DNA from: Bradymonas sediminis
Lineage (GTDB): Bacteria; Myxococcota_A; Bradymonadia; Bradymonadales; Bradymonadaceae
Length of the DNA stretch: 64,000 nt
Assembly: GCF_003258315.1 (NCBI RefSeq)
Contig: NZ_CP030032.1
Location: 1,464,001 to 1,528,000 of the forward strand
Reading direction: 5' to 3'
This document shows, piece by piece, positions 8,133 to 17,771 of this stretch; the stretch's first letter is position 1; every line of letters begins with the position of its first letter. Below the pieces are notes generated by a model that was not told the DNA's origin, made no database searches, and was given only the letters and a program-made list of their open reading frames with translations. Made by a program: the position numbers and the translations under genes.

Positions 8133-8463
8133 GGCTTCAAGTCTTTGGGGTCCTGCGCGTGGGGATGAAAGGGTGAAACTTGTTCCGAGATATCATCGTC
8201 GGTACTTTAGCATAGCCGCATCTAATAAGAGAACCCGAGGAACTCAAGGGTGCGCGTGAGTCAAATTCTCTCAATGCCCGGTGATTCGCTCGAAAATATG
8301 CGCCTTTGGCAGCGCGCTTTTGAGGTGTTAAAAGCCTAACGGGAATGATTCTTGCTTATGATTTGCTTAGTGCAGGAACCTCGCTGGAGCCGCATTTCAT
8401 TAGACTTTCCCTCGGTCGCACCGCGACGATTCGCTGCATTTTCCAAATACTTTGAGAGTATGA
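8133..8463. other. Divergent intergenic region, no gene seen
   Basis: Upstream region shared by the minus-strand kinase fusion and the plus-strand protease gene. It becomes A/T-richer toward the protease gene. No reading frame with family features or a convincing ribosome-binding site was found; promoters for both genes should lie here but none stands out clearly. Confidence 0.4.
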
Positions 8464-8483
8464 ACGAGCGATTCGACGCTCGT
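8464..8483 (+). other. Hairpin just upstream of the protease RBS
   Basis: ACGAGCG pairs perfectly with CGCTCGT around a six-base loop and is followed by ATATAAATTTTT, then AGGAG (8496-8500) and ATG at 8510. It looks like an intrinsic terminator placed in the leader, or a 5'-stabilising hairpin. A role in expression control is inferred only. Confidence 0.45.
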
Positions 8484-8509
8484 ATATAAATTTTTAGGAG
8501 TAAACCTCG

Positions 8510-9910
8510 ATGCGCAAACCTAGTTCTTCCTGGATATACGCACCCCTTCTTGTTGGATTGCTTGGGGTCGGTATTGGCTGCGGTGACGCTGACCTGGATA
8601 GCCCAATCGTTGACGAAGAGCCCATGCCGCTGGCCCGCGCGCAGCAGGGCATTAAAGGGGGGCAATTTCATACCGAAAAAGGCCCCTCGCTGGGTTTCGC
8701 GATCAACACCGGCCGGGGGGTGTCGATCTGCAGCGGGACGTTGATTGCGCCGAACCTCATCCTGACGGCGCGCCACTGCGTGGCCGAGGTCTCCAGCGAA
8801 TATGTCATCTGCGGGGAGTCCGGGTTCGGGGCGACCTATCGGCCGAGTAATCTGTATATATCGACCAGCCCCAAATTATTCGACGGCGATGCCCAATTTG
8901 TCTACGCTGAGAAGGTCTATGTGCCCTTCGACGGCGACGACATGTGCGGCTATGACATCGCTCTTATCCAACTGCGAGAGAATATGCCGGCCGAAAGGGC
9001 GACGCCGGCCGAGCCGCGCCTCGATATTCCGGTGGCCCGCGGCGAGGTCTATACCGCGATTGGCTACGGCCACTCGGGGGTGGGCATCAATGACTCGGGC
9101 ATCCGGCGGGTATTGGAGGGCTCCGAGGTGAAGTGCGATGGCGCCGAATGCGTCGGCTTTACCTCCTCGGTCACCGAGACGGAGTGGTACGGTGACCGCG
9201 GCACCTGCCAGGGAGACTCCGGCGGTGGCGCATTTGATAGTGAAGGGCGGGTGCTTGGCGCGCTTTCGCGCGGCGCTCAAGGCTGCGCCTCGTCGGTCTA
9301 TTCCGGGGTAACGGGCTGGGCTGACTGGATTCGCGTGCGCGCGGTGCATGCCGCGAAAGCGGGCGAATATGACGCGCCGGAGTGGGCCGACTCGGACGGC
9401 GACGGCGTCCATAACGGCATCGATAATTGCCCGGACGTCGCGAACCCCGAACAACTCGACAGTGACGAGGACGGCGTGGGCGATGCGTGCGACGACGACC
9501 TCGACGGCGACGGTGTTTCCAACGAGGAGGATAATTGTCCTTTCGTGTCGAACCCTGACCAGCTAGACACCCTTGGGAAGGGCGTGGGCGACGCCTGCGA
9601 TGACGACGGCGACGGTATCGCCAATTCGGTCGATAATTGCCCGGCGGTCGCAAACCCGGACCAAAAAGACACCGATGGCGACGGCTTCGGCGACGCCTGC
9701 GACAGCGATATTGACGAGGATGGCGTCCCCAACGGCGAGGATAATTGTCCCTATATCGCCAACCCCGAACAAGATAATGTTTGTGAAGACGAGAGCTTTT
9801 GGGGGTGCTCGGCGACCGCGGACGCGCCGCCGCTGACCTGGCTCTTCCACGGGCTCGGGCTGATGGCCTGGCTCGGCTTTGGGCGGCTCAAGCGCCGTCG
9901 CGAAGATTGA
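8510..9910 (+). CDS. Secreted trypsin-like serine protease with TSP3 repeats and MYXO-CTERM-like tail
   Basis: 466 aa. The signal peptide ends at 'GIGC', consistent with lipidation. The protease domain (about residues 45-280) has 'TARHC' (His), '[10 protein letters not shown]' (Asp) and 'CQGDSGGG' (Ser), a full chymotrypsin triad. A calcium-binding stalk of thrombospondin type-3 repeats follows (about 293-425: repeated 'DSDGDGV', 'DNCP', 'GDACDD'). The C-terminus has a Cys ('WGCSA'), a hydrophobic helix and an Arg/Lys cluster ('LKRRRED'). This is the layout of MYXO-CTERM sorting signals. It is followed by a near-identical paralogue, so the pair arose by tandem duplication. RBS AGGAG. Confidence 0.9.
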   Translation: MRKPSSSWIYAPLLVGLLGVGIGCGDADLDSPIVDEEPMPLARAQQGIKGGQFHTEKGPSLGFAINTGRGVSICSGTLIAPNLILTARHCVAEVSSEYVICGESGFGATYRPSNLYISTSPKLFDGDAQFVYAEKVYVPFDGDDMCGYDIALIQLRENMPAERATPAEPRLDIPVARGEVYTAIGYGHSGVGINDSGIRRVLEGSEVKCDGAECVGFTSSVTETEWYGDRGTCQGDSGGGAFDSEGRVLGALSRGAQGCASSVYSGVTGWADWIRVRAVHAAKAGEYDAPEWADSDGDGVHNGIDNCPDVANPEQLDSDEDGVGDACDDDLDGDGVSNEEDNCPFVSNPDQLDTLGKGVGDACDDDGDGIANSVDNCPAVANPDQKDTDGDGFGDACDSDIDEDGVPNGEDNCPYIANPEQDNVCEDESFWGCSATADAPPLTWLFHGLGLMAWLGFGRLKRRRED

Positions 9911-9923
9911 TTCGCGATGACCC

Positions 9924-9964
9924 GGCGCCCGGCGGTTTGTTCGGGCGACGGCGCCAGGCTTTTA
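9924..9964 (+). terminator. Probable terminator between the two proteases
   Basis: GGCGCC (9924-9929) pairs with GGCGCC (9950-9955), with an additional inner CGCCCG/CGGGCG option, and is followed by AGGCTTTT. This would separate the two protease transcripts, although read-through is possible. Confidence 0.5.
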
Positions 9965-10033
9965 GTGCGAGTCGTTTTTTGCGATTCTAAAGCAGCGATA
10001 GATGAAGTGTTTTTCTTTGAGGAGCTTAAACAG

Positions 10034-11461
10034 ATGCAAAGTATTCATAAGTCCTGGTTCTATGGGACGCTGATGGTCGGATTGCTCGGAGCAGGTTTTG
10101 GTTGCGGTGACGCTGAGCTTTCCCAGCCGGATGGCGTGCAAACGCTCGCCCGCGCCCAGCAGGAGATTCAGGGCGGCGAATACCATACCGCCAAGGGCGC
10201 TTCGGTGGGCTTTGGGATTCAGACCTCCCGTGGGATGTCGATTTGCAGTGGCACCCTTATCGCGCCGAACCTGGTGCTCACCGCGCGCCATTGCGTCGCC
10301 CAGGTCAGCGGCGCCTATGTGATCTGCGGGCAGTCTGAGTTTGGCCCTGTTTACGGGCCCGAGAAGCTCTTCATTTCGACGAGCCCCAACCTGACCACGC
10401 AACAGGCCGGTTTCCGAGCTGCGGAGAAGATCTTCGTGCCTGAGGACGGTGCGGATATGTGTGGCTATGATATCGCGCTGGTGCAGCTCAAACAGAATAT
10501 CAGCGCGGCCGACGCCACCCCGGCCGAACCTCGCCTGGACATCCCGGTAGAGCGTCAGGAGGGGTATACCGCGATTGGATACGGGCATATTGGCGATGGC
10601 TCGGGCTCCGGCGTACGGCGAAGCCTCGACGCACGTAAAGCGCTTTGCAGCGGCGCGGATTGTAACTTGTACCGCTACGGCGCTGCCACGAGTAGCGAAT
10701 GGATCGGCGATGATGGCGTCTGTCAGGGGGACTCCGGCGGCGGCGCGTTTGACAGCCAGGGGCGCGTGCTGGGCGCGCTCTCGCGCGGCGGTGAGGGGTG
10801 CAGCGACTCGGTCTATTCCGGCGTCACCGAGTGGTCCGCCTGGATTCGCGGGCACGCGATGGAGGCAGCGGCGGCCGGCGGATATGACGTGCCGGAATGG
10901 GTCGACTCCGACGGTGATGGCTTCCATAACGACGAGGATAATTGCCCCGACGTGGCCAACCCCGACCAGCTCGACGGCGACGAAGATGGCATCGGCGACG
11001 CTTGCGATGATGACTTCGACAACGATGGCATTCTAAACGAAGTCGACAATTGCCCCGACGTGGCAAACCCGGATCAGAGCGATATCGACGGGGACGGCGT
11101 CGGCGATGCCTGCGACGACGACATCGACGGCGATGAGATTCTCAACGCCGAAGACAATTGCCCCGCGGTGGCGAATCCAGACCAAAAAGACACCGATGGC
11201 GATGGCGTCGGCGATGCGTGCGACGACGATATTGACGGCGACGGGGTTCCCAACGCCGAGGATAATTGCCCGGCGGTCTCCAACGCTGACCAGGCCGACG
11301 AGGATGGCAACGGCATCGGCAACGCCTGCGACGACGGCTATGACGCCGGCGGTTGCTCGGTGAGTGGCGGCGCGTCGCCCGTCTCCGGGCTCTTCCACGG
11401 CTTCGGCCTTCTGGCGTTGCTCGGCCTGGGGCGCATCAAGCGCCGCGCGAATAAGGGCTGA
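10034..11461 (+). CDS. Second secreted trypsin-like protease with TSP3 repeats, tandem paralogue
   Basis: 475 aa. ATG at 10034 follows GAGGAG at 10018-10023 and begins the signal peptide '[11 protein letters not shown]...GFGC'; a longer frame from 9917 has no support. Catalytic residues are in 'TARHC', '[10 protein letters not shown]' and 'CQGDSGGG'. Five or so type-3 repeats with '[11 protein letters not shown]' units (about residues 300-440) likely bind calcium. The tail 'GGCSVSGG...[19 protein letters not shown]' matches the first protease and the MYXO-CTERM pattern. The repeat number differs slightly from the upstream copy, as expected from unequal exchange within DGD-rich DNA. The substrate is unknown; roles in predation or nutrient digestion are plausible but inferred. 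Confidence 0.9.
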   Translation: MQSIHKSWFYGTLMVGLLGAGFGCGDAELSQPDGVQTLARAQQEIQGGEYHTAKGASVGFGIQTSRGMSICSGTLIAPNLVLTARHCVAQVSGAYVICGQSEFGPVYGPEKLFISTSPNLTTQQAGFRAAEKIFVPEDGADMCGYDIALVQLKQNISAADATPAEPRLDIPVERQEGYTAIGYGHIGDGSGSGVRRSLDARKALCSGADCNLYRYGAATSSEWIGDDGVCQGDSGGGAFDSQGRVLGALSRGGEGCSDSVYSGVTEWSAWIRGHAMEAAAAGGYDVPEWVDSDGDGFHNDEDNCPDVANPDQLDGDEDGIGDACDDDFDNDGILNEVDNCPDVANPDQSDIDGDGVGDACDDDIDGDEILNAEDNCPAVANPDQKDTDGDGVGDACDDDIDGDGVPNAEDNCPAVSNADQADEDGNGIGNACDDGYDAGGCSVSGGASPVSGLFHGFGLLALLGLGRIKRRANKG

Positions 11462-11483
11462 TGGATTTTTGCTGATATAATAG

Positions 11484-11518
11484 AGCCCCGCGTCTTCTCG
11501 AAGGCGCGGGGCTTTTTT
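11484..11518. terminator. Strong intrinsic terminator, likely bidirectional
   Basis: AGCCCCGCG (11484-11492) pairs with CGCGGGGCT (11505-11513) and is followed by six T residues (11513-11518). It ends the protease transcript and lies just before the 3' end of the convergent RND gene. Confidence 0.9.
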
Positions 11519-11530
11519 GTGTTGGAGCGC

Positions 11531-14500
11531 CTAGCTTCGCAGGCGAGTCAGTCTCTGGGCGAGGCCGTCAAAGAGGCTATAGAGCACCGGAATGACGATG
11601 ATCGTGAGCACCGTCGAGGTCGCGAAACCGCCGATCACCGCGATGGCCAGCGGGGAGAATCGCTCCGCCCCCAGGGACCACTCCGCTGCCAGCGGGAACA
11701 TCCCGACGATGGTCGAGAAGGCGGTCATCATAATCGGGCGAAAGCGCAGGGCGACCGCGTTACGGATCGCTGCATTAAGCTCGAGATCGCGAGCGCGCTC
11801 CTGCTCTATAAATGAGAGCAATAGAATCGCGCTATTGATGACGGTGCCGACGATGAGGATCAGCCCGATCATCACCGGCATCGACATCGGCTTGCCCGCC
11901 AAGAAGAGGGCCGCGGCGATCCCTGCCAGGCTCAGCGGCACCGACATAAGCACCGTGAAGGGGTGCAAAAATGAGCGAAATTGCGCCACCAGCAGTAGAT
12001 AAACCCCCATCAGTCCAATCGCCAGGGCAAGTCCAATCTCCGACTTTGCCTCGCCGAGGTCGTCTTTCTCGCCGCTGAGCGCCACGCGATAGCCGCTGGG
12101 CACCGGCATGTCGGCCAGCGCGTGCTCGACGTCGGCCAGCACGAAGGAGAGGGCGCGTCCCTCCACAAAGGCGCTGACCTCAAGGTCTGGCGTCAGGTGT
12201 TGTCGGGTGACAAGCCCTTGGCCGATGACGTCGCGCACGGTCGCGATTTCGGCCAGCGGCACCGGGTTCGGCGAGGAAGGGCTAAAGAGCGGGAATCGCA
12301 GCAGATCCTCGGGGGTGCGACGGTCATCTGGTCGATAGGATACTTTCACCGGTATCGGCGTGCCGGGCGCGCCATAATAGTCGCCGGCCGGCACGCCGTT
12401 GCTGCCCGCGAGCAGGGTTTGCCCAACCATCATCGGCGAGATGCCCAATTCGAGGGCCTTTAATTCGTCGACCTCGATGCGCCCCTGGCGTTGGTCGAGG
12501 CGCCAATTTCGCATCGGTGAGACCACGGAGTCGACCCCGGAGATGCGCTTCAGGACGCGCTCTCCGTAGAGGTCCAATACCAGCGGGTCTTCGCCGCTGA
12601 TGCGCACGATGATGGGCGCCGATGTGGTCGCCTTGGCGGTGTTCCCGAGCTCGCGCACCGTCGCGGCGCGTATTCCTGGGATGCGCGCCAGGCCCTCGCG
12701 CACCCGCGCCTCAATCTGCCAGACACTCTCGTCGCGCTGGTTTCGATCGCTGAGCGTCACGGTGATAAAGCCCTGCGTCGGCCCTTGCACGCCGAAGGAG
12801 GAGAACGAGCGCATCCCCTGCTCAAAGCCCACCTGGGATTGAATGAGCTTCACCTCCCGCTCGGCGGCGAGCAGCTTCTCGACTTCCATGACGACTCGCT
12901 CGGTTTGGCGCAACGAGGAACCGGTGGACGTCTCAAGCGAGACGAAGAAGCTGCCGCTGTCCATCTGCGGCAGGACGCTCATACCCAGTGAGCGAATCCC
13001 CAGGACGCCGCCGCCCACCATCCCAAGGGCGAGCACGATTATGGCGGGGCGAAAGCGCAGGCTGACCTTTAGGATGAACAGATAGAAAAGCTTCAACTTC
13101 TCCATCAGGAACGCAAAAGGCGTCGAGACGATATAGGCGACGCGGTCGATGCGCCCGCCGCTTCCGGCATAGATCGAGAAGAGCGGCACCAGGATCAGCG
13201 CGACCGCGATCGACGAAATAAAGGTCAGCAAAAGGGTGAGCGCGAGCGGGCCGAAGGTCTTGCCGACGAAGCCCGATAAGAAGAGCAGGGGCACCAGCAC
13301 CGCGATATTGGTGGTCGTGCCGCCGAGCACCGCCCCGCGGATCTCGTCGGCGCCCGCGATGGCGGCCTCGCGCGGGCTAAGCCCCTCGTCCTCGCGGCGG
13401 CGCGTGATATTTTCGAGCACCACGACCGAGTTGTCGATGACGATGCCGACCGCCAGGATGATCGCCGACAGGGTGACCAGGTTGAGCTCGATGCCCAGGA
13501 CCTTCATCAGCGCGAAGGTCATGCCGAAGGCCAGGGGCATCGTGAGCGCGACCAGGAGCGAGGTGCGCCACTGGCGCAAAAAGAAGAACATCAAGATGGC
13601 GGTGAAGATGATCGCCTGCCAGATATTTCCGATGAGGTTGTCGACCGAGGTCTGGGCAAAGCTTGCGCTCTCTTCACCTTCGATAAACTCAACCCCTTCA
13701 TAAAACCCCTCCAACTGCGCGATGCTCGCCTGCGCGCGCCGGACGACGTCCACGGTATTTGCCTCGGTGGTCTTAAAGACCTGCATGGCGATGACCTGTC
13801 TGCCGTTGAGCCGGAAGCGCGAGTCGTCTTCGGCGGCGGCGTTTCGGATGGTGGCCAGGTCGCCGAGCAAAATATGCGAGCCGCCGGGCGTGGCGATGGG
13901 GATGCGCGCCAGGTCCGCGATGGAGTCGGCGCGGGTGTCGACCCGAAAGATCGTCTGGGTCGACTCGCTGCGAATCATGCCGGCCGGGCTCATCGCGTTT
14001 GAGGCGCGAAGGCTCTCGACCACCCGCGCCAGCGGGACGCGCGCGGCTTCGAGTTTTCGGCGATCGAGCTCAACTTCGACGGTCGGCTTGCTCCCGCCGA
14101 AGACATCGACTGCCGCGACGCCGGGGACGCGCTGCAGGCGCGCCGCGATGGTGTCTTCGGCGAGCTTTCGGGCGCGCGTGAGGTCATCGGCGGCCACGCC
14201 AAAGGTGATGATGGGGCGGTCGGCGGTCGAGAATTTGAGGACCTGCGGCTCGCGAATCCCCGGGGGGAGGTCGCCGCGAATACGCGCGATGGCGTTCTGG
14301 GTGTCGACCGCGGCGAGGTCCGGGTCCCGGTCATAGACGAACTCGACCGACACCATCGAGAGGTTGTCCTGAGACGAGGATTTAACCTTCACGACACCCT
14401 CAAGCGCCGCAAATTCTTCTTCGAGTCGGCGGCTAAGGTCCTCTGCGATATCTTCGGCCGCAGCGCCCGGGTAGGCGGTGATCACATTGACCAGGGGAGG

Positions 14501-14617
14501 GGCGGTATCGGGGAAGAGTTGGACGGGAAGCTGTTTATAGGCGATGAGCCCAAAGATGGCGACGGCGAGGGTAAGTGCCCAGATTGTATGGTGATTTTTG
14601 ATGATCCATCGAGTCAT
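11531..14617 (-). CDS. RND efflux transporter (AcrB/HAE family)
   Basis: 1028-aa inner-membrane pump that uses proton flux to export substrates through an adaptor and an outer-membrane channel. The N-terminal helix is followed by the docking/pore domains ('QLFPDTAPPLVNV...AYPGA'). The TM4 segment 'AVGIVIDNSVVVLENITR' contains the proton-relay Asp (about residue 395). A second TM block with 'RFRPIMMTAFSTIVGM' lies near the C-terminus. Length is normal. It is the last gene of tetR-adaptor-pump; its start overlaps the adaptor stop by 4 bp (ATGA), so translation is coupled. No TolC-like channel gene is in the window. The substrate cannot be told from sequence; drug, detergent or lipid export are all possible. 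Confidence 0.93.
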   Translation of the reverse strand: MTRWIIKNHHTIWALTLAVAIFGLIAYKQLPVQLFPDTAPPLVNVITAYPGAAAEDIAEDLSRRLEEEFAALEGVVKVKSSSQDNLSMVSVEFVYDRDPDLAAVDTQNAIARIRGDLPPGIREPQVLKFSTADRPIITFGVAADDLTRARKLAEDTIAARLQRVPGVAAVDVFGGSKPTVEVELDRRKLEAARVPLARVVESLRASNAMSPAGMIRSESTQTIFRVDTRADSIADLARIPIATPGGSHILLGDLATIRNAAAEDDSRFRLNGRQVIAMQVFKTTEANTVDVVRRAQASIAQLEGFYEGVEFIEGEESASFAQTSVDNLIGNIWQAIIFTAILMFFFLRQWRTSLLVALTMPLAFGMTFALMKVLGIELNLVTLSAIILAVGIVIDNSVVVLENITRRREDEGLSPREAAIAGADEIRGAVLGGTTTNIAVLVPLLFLSGFVGKTFGPLALTLLLTFISSIAVALILVPLFSIYAGSGGRIDRVAYIVSTPFAFLMEKLKLFYLFILKVSLRFRPAIIVLALGMVGGGVLGIRSLGMSVLPQMDSGSFFVSLETSTGSSLRQTERVVMEVEKLLAAEREVKLIQSQVGFEQGMRSFSSFGVQGPTQGFITVTLSDRNQRDESVWQIEARVREGLARIPGIRAATVRELGNTAKATTSAPIIVRISGEDPLVLDLYGERVLKRISGVDSVVSPMRNWRLDQRQGRIEVDELKALELGISPMMVGQTLLAGSNGVPAGDYYGAPGTPIPVKVSYRPDDRRTPEDLLRFPLFSPSSPNPVPLAEIATVRDVIGQGLVTRQHLTPDLEVSAFVEGRALSFVLADVEHALADMPVPSGYRVALSGEKDDLGEAKSEIGLALAIGLMGVYLLLVAQFRSFLHPFTVLMSVPLSLAGIAAALFLAGKPMSMPVMIGLILIVGTVINSAILLLSFIEQERARDLELNAAIRNAVALRFRPIMMTAFSTIVGMFPLAAEWSLGAERFSPLAIAVIGGFATSTVLTIIVIPVLYSLFDGLAQRLTRLRS

Positions 14618-15807
14618 GGCAGCACCTCATCGCCGGCAACTGAGTCGAGCGACTGTGAGTCGACGGCGAAAACGCGCGCGCCGTCTTTAAGCATATCGAG
14701 GTTGCTCACGGCGACCTTGGCATCTGCGGCGATATCCGCGCTCACCTGGACCCAGCCGTCTTCTCGAATGCCCGGCTCGACGGCGACCTCGCGGGCGCTG
14801 CCGGCGTCGACGACGAAGACGGCGCTTTTTGCGCCGAATTCCCAGAGCGCGTTTTCGGGGATCGCCAGCGTGTTCATTTGCTCCTCGAGCACAAAATCGA
14901 CGCGGGCCGCCATGCCCGATTGAAGGCTGCTTGGAGCGTCTTCTGGCAGGTGAATGCGGACCTCGGTGGTGCGCCCAGGGCCCATCGCCAGGGGGGCGAC
15001 CGCGCTGACGGATAGGTCCAGGAGTTTGGGGCCAAATTGCACGCGCACCGGCGTGCCCGGCTGGATCTTCAGGGCGCGGTCGGTTTGTGCCACCGGGACC
15101 CGAATCTCGGTTGCGTCGCCGCCAAAGAGCAATAGCGGCATGCCCGGCATGATATTTTGCCCCGGCTCGGCCAATCGCTGCAGGACTCGCCCGCTCATCG
15201 GCGCGTTCTCGCGGGTCTTCTGGTTGCCGACGCGCGCCTCACGTGCGCTCGCGCGCGCAGCATCGAGCGCGGCGGTCGCGGTGTCGCAGGCGCTGCGGCT
15301 CATATCGACCTTGCTCTTTGGGATGGCGTCGTCGTCGCCAAGGCTTTGGTCGCGCTCATAGGTGGTACAGCGCAAGTCGCGCTCGGCGCCCACGCGGCGC
15401 ACTTCGGCGTCGACGCGCGCGATTTTTGCGCTCATTTCGTCGGCAGCGACGATCGCGACGGGTTTCCCCTGGGCGACCTTACTTCCCTCGTCGGCGAGCC
15501 ACTGCAGTGTGCCGGGAATCCTCGCGAGGATCTTTACCTCGCGTTGGGCGTGCACGGTGCCGATATAGCTGAGCGCATGGCGAAGGTCGCGGCGCAACAC
15601 AGGGGCGACGCGAATCGCGAGCGGTGGCGTTTGGGCGGTCGGCTGCGGCGCGGCGTCTTCGGTGCTGCACCCCAGATGTGGAAGGGCGAGAAGGGCGCCG
15701 AGCAAGAGAATCCGGCTGATCGCGGCGCGCAAGCTGACTTGTAAGCAAGTGTTTGCTTGCAAGGTCTTTGGTCGCGAGCGTTGACTTAATTGCATGCGCA
15801 TTCGCAT
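14614..15807 (-). CDS. RND periplasmic adaptor lipoprotein (membrane fusion protein)
   Basis: About 397 aa from ATG 15807, which has AAAGGGG about 8 nt upstream, only 5 bp after the tetR stop. The lipoprotein signal 'ISRILLLGALLALPHLGC' starts unusually late (about residue 30), leaving a long N-region. A shorter start at a TTG near residue 29 would give a more typical signal peptide but has a poor RBS. The body shows 'GTVHAQREVKILARIPGTLQWLADEGSKVAQGKPV' in essence (barrel-sandwich half), a helical hairpin rich in Ala/Arg, then the second lipoyl half and beta-barrel. It links the pump to an outer-membrane channel. A TetR-type operator palindrome lies inside codons about 17-22. Confidence 0.88.
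   Translation of the reverse strand: MRMRMQLSQRSRPKTLQANTCLQVSLRAAISRILLLGALLALPHLGCSTEDAAPQPTAQTPPLAIRVAPVLRRDLRHALSYIGTVHAQREVKILARIPGTLQWLADEGSKVAQGKPVAIVAADEMSAKIARVDAEVRRVGAERDLRCTTYERDQSLGDDDAIPKSKVDMSRSACDTATAALDAARASAREARVGNQKTRENAPMSGRVLQRLAEPGQNIMPGMPLLLFGGDATEIRVPVAQTDRALKIQPGTPVRVQFGPKLLDLSVSAVAPLAMGPGRTTEVRIHLPEDAPSSLQSGMAARVDFVLEEQMNTLAIPENALWEFGAKSAVFVVDAGSAREVAVEPGIREDGWVQVSADIAADAKVAVSNLDMLKDGARVFAVDSQSLDSVAGDEVLP
15743..15758. promoter_or_regulatory. TetR-type operator copy 1, inside the adaptor gene start
   Basis: AAGCAAGTGTTTGCTT is palindromic, and TTG/CAA flanks extend the symmetry. It matches the 16-bp palindrome upstream of tetR at 13 of 16 positions. It lies within the 5' coding part of the adaptor gene, unless that gene actually starts at the downstream TTG, in which case it would be in the leader. 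Confidence 0.65.
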
Positions 15808-15812
15808 TCGAT

Positions 15813-16400
15813 TTACCCCTTTAATAATTGCAGAAGCGTCTTCCAGGTTCGGTTCGCGACGTCTTTGACCGGCGCGTCGAGGGCCTCGTCTTTGGCCGCC
15901 AAGAGAATGCTCAAGACCATACCGTTGATCAAAATGACGCCACTCTCGACGTCAGTGTCAGCCGGCAAGTCGCCGTGATCGACCGCCTCCTGGAGGCTGG
16001 AGCGCAGAAACTCGCGCCCGCGATTGCGCAGGCTTGAGATGCGTCGCTGGCCCATATCGCCGGCTGCGTGGGCGATCTGGTCGGAGAGCAGCAGCGATAG
16101 AAGCGCCGGGTTCGACGCGACGGTCGCCACCCGGCTGGTCAAGAACGCCTCGATGCGCTCGAGCGGTTCGCCCCTGGGCAAAAAGGCGGTGGCCACGAGC
16201 ATCTCTTCGATGCGGTCGATGACTAGGGCCAGAATCTCGCGCTTGTTTTTGAAGTGGCGAAAGATCGTGCCGTCCTTGATGCCGACCTCTTCGGCGATCT
16301 GGGCGGTCGTGAATTTTCGCAACCCCTTCTCGCCGATGATCTTGATGGCCGCGTTGGCGATCTCATGGCGTCTTTCTTCGCTGCTTTTTCGTTTCGTCAT
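15813..16400 (-). CDS. TetR family repressor of the efflux operon
   Basis: 195 aa. Residues about 10-57 form the N-terminal helix-turn-helix: 'RRHEIANAAIKIIGEKGLRKFTTAQIAEE' and 'DGTIFRHFKNKREIL' in essence, typical of TetR ('TIFRHFKNK'). The C-terminal part is a helical ligand-binding/dimer domain. ATG 16400 is chosen because the fold starts there; the frame runs open for another 105 codons upstream without a plausible domain. It heads the operon with the adaptor and pump genes. Two matching palindromes, one 17 bp upstream of its start and one at the start of the adaptor gene, fit autoregulation plus control of efflux. The ligand is unknown. Confidence 0.9.
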   Translation of the reverse strand: MTKRKSSEERRHEIANAAIKIIGEKGLRKFTTAQIAEEVGIKDGTIFRHFKNKREILALVIDRIEEMLVATAFLPRGEPLERIEAFLTSRVATVASNPALLSLLLSDQIAHAAGDMGQRRISSLRNRGREFLRSSLQEAVDHGDLPADTDVESGVILINGMVLSILLAAKDEALDAPVKDVANRTWKTLLQLLKG

Positions 16401-16416
16401 CAGGATGCCTTCCGCT

Positions 16417-16432
16417 AAGCGAGTGAGTGCTT
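16417..16432. promoter_or_regulatory. TetR-type operator copy 2, upstream of tetR
   Basis: AAGCGAGTGAGTGCTT (plus strand) is an imperfect palindrome with AAGC/GCTT ends, matching the copy at 15743-15758 at 13 of 16 positions. It lies 17 bp upstream of the tetR ATG and is followed by GCTTGTTTAGTATGAC, where a minus-strand promoter could sit. It suits autorepression. Confidence 0.7.
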
Positions 16433-16623
16433 GCTTGTTTAGTATGACGCGTGGACGCGTGCTGTCAAATAGGCTGGCGGCGCAGGAGCGCGCGGATTGA
16501 CACTCGATACAACGGCGCGTTAGATCGGCCGGCCTCGCAGCTTCTCTGCGCGACGGCAGACCATCTGCAATCAGCGCGTCCTCCAAATCGATGGGGCGGC
16601 GCACCCCGAAACTCGAGAATAAT

Positions 16624-17755
16624 ATGAGCAACGAATTGAGATCGAAATGCGACGAGTTGGACGCTCGTTTAGCAGAACTCCGGAGGTATCTTTGACTTGC
16701 CTCAAAAGCAGGCACGTCTGGAGGAATTAGACGCCATCAGCCAGGACCCGTCGTTCTGGGATGACTCGGACCGCGCGCAGGAGTTAATGCGCGAGCGCGG
16801 CGATATTGACTCATTGCTGGGGTCGATGAAGGCCCAGCAAGCCAATATCGACGACGCGCGCGTCTTTATCGAGATGTCCGATGAGCTGGGCGGTGACCCC
16901 GAGGCCCTCGAAGAGGCCGGGGCAAAACTGAACCAGACCGAAGAGGCTGTGTTGACCCTGGAGACGCGCCGGATGCTCGGCGGTGAGCTCGACGGCAATA
17001 ACGCGATCTTCTCGATCAACGCCGGCGCTGGCGGCACCGAGAGCCAGGATTGGGCCTCCATTCTGATGCGTATGTATATGCGCTATATGGAGAAAAAGGG
17101 GTTCTCGGTGCAGATCGTCGACGAGCAATCAGGCGACGAGGCCGGCATCAAGCACGTCGACTTCGTGGTCTCCGGCGAGTTCGCCTATGGGTATCTGAAG
17201 GCCGAGGCCGGCGTGCATCGTCTGGTGCGCATCAGCCCCTACGACAGCGCGAGTCGGCGCCACACCAGCTTCGCAGCGGTGTCGGTGGCTCCCGAGATTG
17301 ACGACGATATCGAGGTCGACCTTAAAGAGTCGGATCTTCGCATCGACACCTACCGCGCATCGGGCGCCGGTGGACAGCACGTTAACCGTACCGATTCGGC
17401 CGTGCGTATGACCCATATTCCCACCGGCGTGGTGGTTCAGTGCCAGAACGAGCGTTCGCAGCACAAAAACCGCGCGACCGCCATGAAGATGATGCGCGCT
17501 CGCCTCTACGAGCTCGAGCTGCGCGAGCGCGAAGCCGCCGCCGCCGCGCAGCATTCTGTGCAGCAGGATGTCGCCTTCGGCAGCCAGATTCGCAACTATG
17601 TTCTGCACCCCTATAAGCAGGTCAAAGACCTGCGTACCGGGCTCACGGTCGGCAACGCCGAGGGCGTGTTGGACGGGGATCTTGACCCGTTCGTCGAGGC
17701 GTATCTGCTCATGCAGGGCGGAATGGACGATAACGACGAAGCCGACAGCAACTAG
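16624..17755 (+). CDS. prfB: Peptide chain release factor 2, expressed by programmed +1 frameshift
   Basis: Terminates translation at UGA/UAA. The gene starts at ATG 16624 and reads 23 codons to CTT TGA (16690-16695). It then continues in the +1 frame (GAC at 16694) to the stop at 17755, giving about 376 aa, the usual RF2 length. The catalytic motif is 'GAGGQHVNRTDSAVR' with GGQ. The stop-codon recognition region is 'ISPYDSASRRHTSF', with SPY instead of the common SPF tripeptide. An annotation beginning at 16697 would lose the first 24 residues. It is divergent from tetR and is followed 16 bp later by the LolC/E-like gene, possibly in one transcript. Confidence 0.96.
16681..16696 (+). promoter_or_regulatory. 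RF2 autoregulatory frameshift site
   Basis: CGGAGGTATCTTTGAC combines an internal Shine-Dalgarno-like GGAGG three bases before the slippery CTT codon and an in-frame TGA followed by C. This is the conserved RF2 recoding element: low RF2 slows termination at TGA and permits +1 slippage, so RF2 controls its own synthesis. Confidence 0.97.
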
Positions 17756-17771
17756 GCCGGGATGACTCATC

